Below, piece by piece: positions 23,069 to 30,386 of a DNA stretch of 38,507 nucleotides (its first letter is position 1; each line of letters opens with the position of its first letter). Source of the stretch: an uncultured Eubacteriales bacterium (GTDB lineage Bacteria; Bacillota; Clostridia; Oscillospirales; CAG-272); the NCBI GenBank assembly GCA_934503195.1, contig CAKSVM010000024.1, forward strand, positions 1 through 38,507, written 5' to 3'. A program made the position numbers and the translations under genes. The notes under the pieces are model-generated. The model saw only the letters and a list, made by a program, of their open reading frames with translations. It did no database searches and had not been told where the DNA came from.

Positions 23069-25411
23069 ATGACAAATACGCTCTACAAAACAAAAGATGA
23101 ATTCTGGAAGGAACTCTCAAAAAGCTACAGCGACATAAAGGAGATAAACACCTCCGGAGGCGGCGGAGTGATCTACTCGGCCTATCACGAGAGACTACAG
23201 CGCAAGGTCATACTCAAAAAGATCCGCGCAAGGAGTCTTGACGTGATAAAAAGGGACCGCGAGATGAAGATCCTGACCTCGCTTTCGCACTCATATCTTC
23301 CGCAGATCTATGACTTCTGGTCGTTCGGCGACGAAGTTTACACCGTGATGGAGTATATCGAGGGGCATTCGCTCAAGGAGCTTCTCGACGCGGGCGAGAA
23401 ATTCAGCGAGGCCGAGGTCATAAAGCTGACGCGCGAGCTTGCCGACGTCGTGTCGTATCTCCACTCGTCCGAGCTTCACATAATCCACAGCGACATAAAG
23501 CCGGCAAACATAATGCTGACCTGCCGCAACAAAGAGAGACCAAACGAGCGCGACATCTGTCTCATCGACTTCAACATCTCGGTGCTTCAGGAGAGCGGAT
23601 TTGACGAGACGATCGGCTACACGGCGGGATACGCCCCGGTCGAACAGCTGATTCTCTACGAGCTGTTCAATCAGAATCACTCGCCGTCAGCCCGTCCGGC
23701 AAAAACCGACAGTGTGCCGCCCCGGGCAAGCGACAAATCCGCTCCCGGCGGTGAAGTGACGACGCTCGGAACCAACTTCTCCGACGCCGAGGCGACGACG
23801 CTCGGCTCAGATTCCGCGGACAGCGAGGCCACGACGCTCGGAACAAGCTTCTCCGACAGCGAAGCGACGACACTTGGCACAGATTTCGCGGACAGTGAGG
23901 CCACGACGCTCGGAACAAGCTTCTCTGACAGCGAAGCGACCACGCTCGGCGAAGCCACGGCGACGCCGAAAGCCCGTCCGCGCGTACAGGAGATCCGCGT
24001 TTCCCCGAAAAATCCTCCGCGCCGCGGTATGTCACCCGACACCGAAGCGATGATCAAAAAGTACGGCAAGAACGTGAAGATCGGCGAATACACCGATATC
24101 TACAGCATCTGCGCGACGATGTATCATCTTCTGACCGGAAAATGCCCGAGTCCCTGCACAAAGCCCTCGGTGGACGTCGCGAAGCTCTGTCCCGGAGTCA
24201 ACGACGCGTTCGCGCGGATTTTGATGAAAGGACTCGAACAGGATCCGGCAAAGAGATATCAGACCTCCGAAAAGTTCAGAGAAGCTCTCGGAAAGATCGC
24301 GTCGTCGACGAAGTCCTTCAGGCGCACACGGCTCGCTCAGGATCTTCTGGTTCTCGCACTGACCGCCGGAATCGGAGTCGGCGCGGTGATGACATGGCGC
24401 GGCGGACTGATGAAGCTCGACGAATACGCCGCCGGAAAGATAACCGAGAGCTACGCTCTCTATAATTCCGGTGAGTACGAAAAGGCGGCCGCGCTTATTA
24501 ACAGTCTCTCGGAGCTTCCGTTTGAGCCGTCAAACGTCAGAATGGCCGACGCGTATTACATTTCGGGAAGCTGCTATCTCGAACTCGGCGAGCTTGACGA
24601 CGCGATTGTAAACCTTGGAACATCGCTCATGTACGACAGCACCCGCCCCGCGACAATCCGCGACTACGGAATCGCGCTGGCCAGAGCCGGAAGAGTCTCA
24701 GAAGCCTCAAGATGCCTTTATCAGGCGCGCGCTAGGGGAATCGGCGACGAGAGTCTGCTCCTCCTCGAAGGCGAACTCGCCGCGTCTGAGGGTGACAGCG
24801 ATAAGGCGATCGAAAGCCTTGTCGAATGCCTTGCGGCTTCATCAAGCGACACAGTGAAGGTCCGCGCGGCTCTCAGGCTCGACACGGTCTACGGCGAGGA
24901 TAACCGGACGCCGTCAGAAAGACTCGACGCGCTTGATGTCGTCGCGAAGACTATCCCCGAAAAGAGTATCGGATTCGCACAGCTATGCGAGAGACAGGCT
25001 CAGATCTGCGTTGACGCGGCCGAGGAGAGCGGGTCGGAGAGCGAAGCCTACATCGTCAGAGCCGTCGGACTCTTTGAAAAGATAATCGACTCGGGATTCT
25101 CAACGCTGACCGAACGGCTCGACCTCGCGATAAGTCTCCAGCGGCTGGGTGAATACGAAAAGGCGGGCGAGGTTCTTCTGAAAACCGCCGATATCTATCA
25201 GAGCTATCTCGTCTACAAGCGTCTGGCCTTCCTCGAACTCGACCGCCAGTTAACGCTCCCGAACGAGTCGAGATCATATAAGCTCTTTGGGGAATATTAC
25301 GACAAGTGTAAAAAAATGTATCAGGAATCGACCGAAAACGGCTCGGATATGGAAATGGACTATCTTGATATGTCCTACGCCGAGGCCGTCGAAAAGGGCT
25401 GGATGTCCTGA
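23069..25411 (+). CDS. Transmembrane Ser/Thr kinase with repeat insert and TPR ectodomain
   Basis: A 780-residue Hanks-type kinase. The kinase domain (about 20-410) shows the Gly-rich loop SGGGGVIYSA (29-38), the Lys at 49-50 (VILKKI), the aC Glu (REMKIL), a catalytic loop HSDIKPANIML (140-150, Ser in place of the Arg of HRD), LIDFNIS (DFN in place of DFG) and GYTAGYAPVEQ. Between that segment and the aF helix (YTDIYSICATMYHLLTGK, 341-358) lies an insert of about 145 residues that contains six 12-residue repeats (229-300). A transmembrane helix (about 424-443) leads to an outward region (about 455-780) of TPR-like repeats (SYALYNSGEYEKAAALI, YYISGSCYLELGELDDAI). It has no PASTA domains. The catalytic Lys and both Asp residues are kept, so activity is likely. 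It is preceded by its phosphatase and FHA partner and followed by a 55-residue membrane protein. Confidence 0.9.
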   Translation: MTNTLYKTKDEFWKELSKSYSDIKEINTSGGGGVIYSAYHERLQRKVILKKIRARSLDVIKRDREMKILTSLSHSYLPQIYDFWSFGDEVYTVMEYIEGHSLKELLDAGEKFSEAEVIKLTRELADVVSYLHSSELHIIHSDIKPANIMLTCRNKERPNERDICLIDFNISVLQESGFDETIGYTAGYAPVEQLILYELFNQNHSPSARPAKTDSVPPRASDKSAPGGEVTTLGTNFSDAEATTLGSDSADSEATTLGTSFSDSEATTLGTDFADSEATTLGTSFSDSEATTLGEATATPKARPRVQEIRVSPKNPPRRGMSPDTEAMIKKYGKNVKIGEYTDIYSICATMYHLLTGKCPSPCTKPSVDVAKLCPGVNDAFARILMKGLEQDPAKRYQTSEKFREALGKIASSTKSFRRTRLAQDLLVLALTAGIGVGAVMTWRGGLMKLDEYAAGKITESYALYNSGEYEKAAALINSLSELPFEPSNVRMADAYYISGSCYLELGELDDAIVNLGTSLMYDSTRPATIRDYGIALARAGRVSEASRCLYQARARGIGDESLLLLEGELAASEGDSDKAIESLVECLAASSSDTVKVRAALRLDTVYGEDNRTPSERLDALDVVAKTIPEKSIGFAQLCERQAQICVDAAEESGSESEAYIVRAVGLFEKIIDSGFSTLTERLDLAISLQRLGEYEKAGEVLLKTADIYQSYLVYKRLAFLELDRQLTLPNESRSYKLFGEYYDKCKKMYQESTENGSDMEMDYLDMSYAEAVEKGWMS
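23753..23968 (+). repeat. Six tandem 36-bp repeats (EATTLG-x6) within the kinase gene
   Basis: Six in-frame 12-residue units: EVTTLGTNFSDA, EATTLGSDSADS, EATTLGTSFSDS, EATTLGTDFADS, EATTLGTSFSDS, EATTLGEATATP. Units 3 and 5 encode the same peptide and differ by one base, and units 2-3 and 4-5 look like a 72-bp duplication, so the array grew recently by unit pairs. Each unit has a Thr-Thr pair after an acidic residue, resembling phosphoacceptor motifs bound by FHA domains. Confidence 0.95.
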
Positions 25412-25426
25412 GAAAGGGGAATTGGC

Positions 25427-25594
25427 ATGGATATCAGTATAAGCGACTTCTATTTCTACGGCGGGATGGCGGTCTGCCTTGTCTGCCTTGTGATGATACT
25501 TATTCTCATTCCGGTCTTCGCGAAAAAGCGCAAAAGACTGATACGCGAGATCGAAAACGGCGACTCAAATAAGCGGGGAGGCAGAAAAGCTTGA
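25427..25594 (+). CDS. Small single-pass membrane protein (55 residues)
   Basis: MDISISDFYFYGGMAV starts a 55-residue product with one strongly hydrophobic helix (about 12-32, CLVCLVMILILIPVF) and a highly basic tail (AKKRKRLIREIENG, NKRGGRKA). The ATG has AAAGGGG 8 bp upstream, and the TGA stop (25592-25594) overlaps the TTG start of the next gene, so the frame is held tightly in the operon. By the positive-inside rule the tail is cytoplasmic. No family is recognised; it may be an adaptor or regulator of the kinase or of the machine (inference). Confidence 0.75.
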   Translation: MDISISDFYFYGGMAVCLVCLVMILILIPVFAKKRKRLIREIENGDSNKRGGRKA

Positions 25595-27090
25595 AGGAGT
25601 TTATTAAAAAGCATAAGATTCTCGTCATCTGCGTTCCGATCGTGATCCTGATCGTCGTGATGGCGATTCTCGGAGTCACGGCCTACAACCGGAATCAGGA
25701 GATAAAATCGCTTCTCAGGGAAGGCAATCGGTATATGTCGAAGTCCGACTATGAGCAGGCGATCGCGGTCTATCGTCAGACCCTGCAAATCGACAAGCGC
25801 AACGTCGAGGCGCGCATGGGAATAGCCGAATGCTACCGCGCGGTCGGAAAGACCGATTACGCCGTCGAGGAATACTCGGCGATCATTTACGACAAGCCGA
25901 AATACCCAGATTCCTACGTGAAGCTCGCAGAGATCCACATAAGCGAGGGTAGGCTTGACAAGGCCAAGGATGTAATCGAGTCCGGCAAGGACAACGCGAA
26001 ACAGAACGACGCGATTGACGAACTCTGGGAGATCTCGCATCCCGCCGCGCCAACCGCTGATCTGAAGCCCGGAAAATATTCCGAGCGTCAGGTCGTGAAT
26101 CTCTCGGCCGAGGGAACGAACCGGATATTCTATACGCTCGACGGCTCGGATTCCGAAAAGGGCAGTGAATACAAGTCAAAACTCATCCTTAAAAACGGCA
26201 GAACCGACATAAAAGCCGTCGCCTGCAATAATTCCGGATTTTACAGCGACACGGCCGAGTTCGGCTATGAGATCGACATATCCGACGAGGCAGTAAAAAT
26301 TGACGACGACGCAATTCTTGACGTCATAAAGCGCGACGTGATTATCCCGTCTAGAGACAATCCGCGCGGCGACACGGTGAACAACGATGACCTCGCGCAG
26401 ATCACCTCGCTTTACATATTCGGCAACAGCTACTACGCCGTCAACAAAACTCCCGACGTCAGAATAGAGAACGGAAGCTGCTATGTCGGCGGCAGATATG
26501 TCTCCACTGACCGAAACGGAAACGTGAAGTCCCTCTCGGATATCGCCGAGATGCCCTATCTCGAAACGCTCGTCGTAGCCTTCCAGAAGGATCTCGATCT
26601 CTCCGACTTCAAGGCTCCGGCAAGTCTCAAACGCCTCTCTCTGATAGGCAATAACCTGACAGACGACTCGCTTAAGACTATCGCGGACGCGGCGTCGCTT
26701 GAAGAACTCTGCCTTGGCTGGAACGATATCAAGGACATAAGCGCGCTCTCAAAGCTGACCCCGCTCAAGAGTCTGGCATTCTGGGGCAATAAGGTAGCCG
26801 ACATATCGCCGCTGAAATCACTGAAATCGCTCGAATACCTCGACTTTTCCTCAAACAATGTCAGCGACATTTCCGCAGTATCAGATCTTGAGTCGCTTAA
26901 GGAACTCTGGATCTATGAAAATACGATAAAGAGCATAAAGCCGGTCTCTGGACTTAAATCGCTTGAAGTGCTTATGCTCGCCGAAAATCCGGTCATGGAT
27001 CCCGAATCGGTGCGCGATATCTATCCGCGTCTGAGGAGAATCGACGTCGATCTTCTCGGACTCGGTGAAAAGGAGGATAACGGAAAATGA
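25591..27090 (+). CDS. Membrane-anchored TPR, CHB_HEX_C-like and leucine-rich-repeat protein
   Basis: A 499-residue protein starting with TTG (GGGGAGG about 10 bp before). N-terminal anchor (8-30, ILVICVPIVILIVVMAIL), TPR pairs (about 37-135: GNRYMSKSDYEQAIAVYRQT, GIAECYRAVGKTDYAVEEY, LAEIHISEGRLDKAKDVI), a beta domain resembling the chitobiase/hexosaminidase C-terminal fold (about 152-228, VNLSAEGTNRIFYTLDGS, LKNGRTDIKAVACNNSG), then internalin-style leucine-rich repeats (about 330-480: LKRLSLIGNNLTDDSLKTI, LEELCLGWNDIKDISALSKL, LEYLDFSSNNVSDISAVSDL). LRRs of this type bind proteins or surfaces. Expected topology is outward. It is a candidate environmental sensor or adhesin. It overlaps the next gene by 4 bp (ATGA). 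Confidence 0.85.
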   Translation: MKEFIKKHKILVICVPIVILIVVMAILGVTAYNRNQEIKSLLREGNRYMSKSDYEQAIAVYRQTLQIDKRNVEARMGIAECYRAVGKTDYAVEEYSAIIYDKPKYPDSYVKLAEIHISEGRLDKAKDVIESGKDNAKQNDAIDELWEISHPAAPTADLKPGKYSERQVVNLSAEGTNRIFYTLDGSDSEKGSEYKSKLILKNGRTDIKAVACNNSGFYSDTAEFGYEIDISDEAVKIDDDAILDVIKRDVIIPSRDNPRGDTVNNDDLAQITSLYIFGNSYYAVNKTPDVRIENGSCYVGGRYVSTDRNGNVKSLSDIAEMPYLETLVVAFQKDLDLSDFKAPASLKRLSLIGNNLTDDSLKTIADAASLEELCLGWNDIKDISALSKLTPLKSLAFWGNKVADISPLKSLKSLEYLDFSSNNVSDISAVSDLESLKELWIYENTIKSIKPVSGLKSLEVLMLAENPVMDPESVRDIYPRLRRIDVDLLGLGEKEDNGK

Positions 27091-29255
27091 GTGAAACCAA
27101 AAAGAAATCAAAGCTCCTCCTGATAATTCCGGCGGCTCTGATTCTCGCCGCCGCGCTCGCCGTGACGCTTCCGATTCTCATTAAAAACGCGCGCGCGAAG
27201 GACACCGCCGCGAAGCAGAACTACGTCGCGTCAAAGCTCATCGAGATCGGATACTTCGAGGACGGTCAGAATCTCGCGCTCGGAACCGACGCGGCCTATC
27301 CGAACGATATCTCAAAGGAACTCATCGTCATTTCGAGCGGATTCATGTACGACCTTGACGGCGGCGCGGATCTGGCAGACAAATTTCTCATGACAAAGGA
27401 CAACGATATAATTTCCTCGCTCCGCGACGCCTATCTTAAAACCGCCAAAGCCCCGGAGACCTATTACGACCGCTACAGCGGGTTTTATCAGTTGTCCGGA
27501 GTGAACGAGGACGAGTTCACCGACACGCTTTTTGATTGTCTTTCGGAGATTCAGAAAAAAATTAAGGTCAAAAAGACCGGATCCGAGCTTCAGTCGATGA
27601 TTGAACTCTGCTCCGGCGGCTCCTCGGACAGAGCGGTCGCTTATACCGAGCTTGAATACTCGGATTCCCCGGCTATACTCAGACTGCGGACTATGTATTC
27701 GATTGAAAACAACTCGATGAACGAGCTTATGGACAATATCGACTCACTGCTCGCGGCCGACGATTCCTTCCCGAACCGCGCACTCGCCGCGAATGTGATC
27801 GCGACGATGACCGACGAAAACGACCTCATCCAGAACAGTGACGAGACGAAAATTCAGGAAAAATACGACGCCCGGATGAAGCTCTACGAAAAGGTCGAGG
27901 ACGAACTCGCCAAGGAAAACGCCGATTATTCGGATCTCGAATACCTGAGAACCGAGAACAAAAAGATTCGGAATCTCGCCGAGCAGATTGATACGCTGAC
28001 AAAGGAACTCGAATCCGAGACGGTAAAGCGCGCTATAAACTACATTGAGTCGACGACCCCGGCCGCCGACAAGAAGAAAAGCGCGTATGACATCGAGCGT
28101 TCCTTCCTCTATTTCAAGGCGGGAGAGCCGAGCAGGGCGAAGAAGCTTCTGACGCTGCTGTTCACGACTCTCGAATCGAAGAACAGGGCTGACGATTCGG
28201 TCTCAGCGTCGATGGCGCAGATAAACGACTGGTACCGCGACAACACCGACTCGTCAAGCGGGCATCAGATTCTGCGCAACAAGTGGAACAGCATCGCGAA
28301 GCTTCTCGGAATCCCGGTGAGATATTACAGCGATTCGGATGATTTCTTCGAACTCATACTCGAAACGCTCGACACGATGCACCGGAGTCTCTTAATCCGC
28401 GACATAGATTCCAGCGATTTCCCGGTAGTCCGCGTGACGGTCAACGCCGCCGACGAGGTGAGAAGCTATCTCAAAAAAAGCAATCTCGCGATCACAGACA
28501 CTGACGGAAAGGTGAAGAACGTCAAGGTCACGAGTCTCAGCAAGGGTACGTCAAAGCAGAACATCTCGGTAATGCTCGTCGTCGACACGAGCGGAAGCAT
28601 GGGCGGCACGCCGCTTGAGGACACAAAGGACGCCGTGAAGAAGTTCGTCGACAGCACCGGAGCCGACATTCCGCTCGGACTTGTCGAGTTCAATCACGAG
28701 GCGCGGATCGCCCGTGAGCCGGAGCTTTACCGCCGCGGACTTTTAATCGAGCTTGACAAACTCGGCGCGGACGGCGGAACCGATATCTCAAACGCGCTCA
28801 AAACCGCGGTCGGAGGCTTCAGCGCGGTTTCGGGACGCAGGATAATCATCCTGCTCTCGGACGGAGCCGACGGAAATCCCGATTCGATTGATCAGGTGCT
28901 TTCGGACGTCAACAGCGCGGGAATCACAGTCTACACGATCGGATTCGGCGGAGCCGACTCGGAATACCTCACGAAGATCGCGTCAAGGTGCGGCGGAAAG
29001 TATTTCGAGGCCTACTCGTCGGAATTCCTTTCGGAGATCTATAACTCGATCGGAAGCTCGATGGCGAACGACTATGTGATCGAATATCTCGCGCTCGAAA
29101 AGCCCGAGGAATATGACCGCGATTTCAGAGTGATTCTGAAAAAGGCCGAGGTTTCGGCAAGACGCGGCTACACAGTCGGAGTCAGCGCGGACGAGATTCC
29201 TTCCGAGCCGACAAGAATCTTCGGCGCGTTCAGGCAGATCGCCGTCGGAAACTGA
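27087..29255 (+). CDS. Membrane-anchored VWA-domain protein
   Basis: A 722-residue protein with a basic start (MSETKKKSK) and one membrane helix (about 10-33), a long helical region (about 40-440, including the coiled-coil-like stretch 250-320) and a von Willebrand factor A domain (about 490-670). The MIDAS motif DTSGSMG is at 500-506, with supporting Thr in DGGTDIS and Asp in LLSDGADG, so metal-dependent ligand binding is plausible. The C-terminal ~50 residues form another beta strand region. VWA proteins with this topology often act as adhesins or as assembly factors; VWA domains also occur on Tad-linked tip proteins (for example in actinobacterial and proteobacterial TadG-like proteins). 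It belongs to the same operon and overlaps the LRR gene. Confidence 0.85.
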   Translation: MSETKKKSKLLLIIPAALILAAALAVTLPILIKNARAKDTAAKQNYVASKLIEIGYFEDGQNLALGTDAAYPNDISKELIVISSGFMYDLDGGADLADKFLMTKDNDIISSLRDAYLKTAKAPETYYDRYSGFYQLSGVNEDEFTDTLFDCLSEIQKKIKVKKTGSELQSMIELCSGGSSDRAVAYTELEYSDSPAILRLRTMYSIENNSMNELMDNIDSLLAADDSFPNRALAANVIATMTDENDLIQNSDETKIQEKYDARMKLYEKVEDELAKENADYSDLEYLRTENKKIRNLAEQIDTLTKELESETVKRAINYIESTTPAADKKKSAYDIERSFLYFKAGEPSRAKKLLTLLFTTLESKNRADDSVSASMAQINDWYRDNTDSSSGHQILRNKWNSIAKLLGIPVRYYSDSDDFFELILETLDTMHRSLLIRDIDSSDFPVVRVTVNAADEVRSYLKKSNLAITDTDGKVKNVKVTSLSKGTSKQNISVMLVVDTSGSMGGTPLEDTKDAVKKFVDSTGADIPLGLVEFNHEARIAREPELYRRGLLIELDKLGADGGTDISNALKTAVGGFSAVSGRRIIILLSDGADGNPDSIDQVLSDVNSAGITVYTIGFGGADSEYLTKIASRCGGKYFEAYSSEFLSEIYNSIGSSMANDYVIEYLALEKPEEYDRDFRVILKKAEVSARRGYTVGVSADEIPSEPTRIFGAFRQIAVGN

Positions 29256-29271
29256 GAAAGCGGGGGAAAAC

Positions 29272-29841
29272 ATGGACAGCAAAGAAACAAAACAGGCCGT
29301 AACGGCTCTTGAAGTGTCAGACGCCGCCTCAAAGGAAACTCCGGCCGGAGGCGAAAATCCATCCGGAGCCGGAAACAAGCCGGAAAAGAAGTCAGGACAC
29401 GGAACCCTGAAGCTGATTTTCAGCTTTATTCCGTCGGTTATTCTGATACTCGCGGGAATCAGAATGAAGTGGCTCACGCGCGGAACCGCGCTTCTCTTCA
29501 TGGATTCCACCGCCGGGAAGCGGCTTTCCGGCTGGTGGATACTGATCGCGATCGGAGTCGTCATCGCGGTGATGATTCCGATCATCCGCGCGGCGAAAAA
29601 GAAGCCGGGACAGTCCGGCGGATCGGAGAAAAATCCCGATTCCGCGCCTTCCGGATCCGAAACGGATGAAAACCCGGAAAGTGGCAGAAAAGACGGCAAA
29701 CCCGCCGAAACCCCGGCCGGAGAAGACGCCGCGAAATCTGATTCATCCGCGCCTGAAGGCTCAGAGTCTGATGAAAATTCCGGAAATCATGGTGACAAAA
29801 AGTCGGGTGACGAAGACGGCAAATCATCCGACGCCGGCTGA
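29272..29841 (+). CDS. Two-helix membrane protein with acidic low-complexity tails
   Basis: A 189-residue protein, no family recognised. A polar N-terminal tail (1-45), two transmembrane helices (about 46-63 and 88-105), then a Ser/Asp/Glu/Lys/Pro-rich tail of about 80 residues (SGSETDENPESGRKDGKP and similar). Both tails should be on the same side, probably cytoplasmic because RAAKKK follows helix 2. The Ser- and Thr-rich acidic tails could be kinase substrates (inference). GGGGG about 6 bp before the ATG serves as a ribosome site. Confidence 0.7.
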   Translation: MDSKETKQAVTALEVSDAASKETPAGGENPSGAGNKPEKKSGHGTLKLIFSFIPSVILILAGIRMKWLTRGTALLFMDSTAGKRLSGWWILIAIGVVIAVMIPIIRAAKKKPGQSGGSEKNPDSAPSGSETDENPESGRKDGKPAETPAGEDAAKSDSSAPEGSESDENSGNHGDKKSGDEDGKSSDAG

Positions 29842-29864
29842 CGCGCCTGAACGTAGTATTATAA

Positions 29865-30323
29865 ATGAAACCGATTTTCTGCCTTGTCGCGGCTCTGTTC
29901 GGCGTCGTCATCGGGGGATTCGCGAACACGCTTGAATACCGCACGCGTACAAATCTGAATATTCTCACAAACGACTGCTACTGCCCGTCCTGCGGCTCAA
30001 AGCTGAGGCTGACCGATCAGATTCCGGTAGTGTCGTATCTTCTCCTTGGCGGAAGATGCCGGGGCTGCCGCGAAAAAATCAGCCCGCGGTATCCGCTTGT
30101 CGAAGCCGGGACGACCCTGATTTACGGCTTATCCGCGTTTATATTCTGTCCGTCGGTGATACGAACGCTCATCGCGGCGTTCGCGGTAACGGCCGTGGGG
30201 ATCGCACTCTCGCACAAGGCACACGGCTGTTTCGGATTTTCGGGGAAGAAGCTCGCGGGGTTTTTACTTCTCGCGGCCTTTCAGCTTCCGATAGCGGTCG
30301 GGCTTATGATTGTCACGCTCTGA
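29865..30323 (+). CDS. Stand-alone prepilin peptidase N-terminal (methylase-type) domain
   Basis: A 152-residue membrane protein. Residues 1-85 match the N-terminal domain of PilD/GspO/ComC enzymes: an initial helix ending GGFANTLEYR, then Cys40-P-S-Cys43, LTDQIPVVSYLLLGGRCRGC with Cys65 and Cys68, and ISPRYPLVEAGTTL. In bifunctional enzymes this part carries prepilin N-methylation and the zinc-type cysteine quartet. The remaining part has two or three helices (88-150) but no GxGD and no second catalytic Asp, so it cannot be a peptidase. It closes the operon whose separate A24 peptidase lies 10 kb upstream. The ribosome site is weak. Function as a pilin N-methyltransferase is an inference from the family. 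Confidence 0.85.
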   Translation: MKPIFCLVAALFGVVIGGFANTLEYRTRTNLNILTNDCYCPSCGSKLRLTDQIPVVSYLLLGGRCRGCREKISPRYPLVEAGTTLIYGLSAFIFCPSVIRTLIAAFAVTAVGIALSHKAHGCFGFSGKKLAGFLLLAAFQLPIAVGLMIVTL

Positions 30324-30338
30324 AAAAATCAAAGAAAA

Positions 30339-30382
30339 TCCGGTGCTTCCGCAAACGCGGCGACACCGGACGTTTTTATTTT
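30339..30382. terminator. Bidirectional terminator ending the Tad/kinase operon
   Basis: TCCGGTG (30339-30345) pairs with CACCGGA (30364-30370), with an inner CCGC/GCGG stem. The plus strand continues CGTTTTTATTTT, and the minus strand has a T-rich tail for the convergent AraC-type gene. Confidence 0.85.
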
Positions 30383-30386
30383 CCGA

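Noticed and set aside
23753..23968. CRISPR array or tandem regulatory repeats
   Set aside because: The 36-bp units are in frame, code for a consistent peptide and have no spacers between them.
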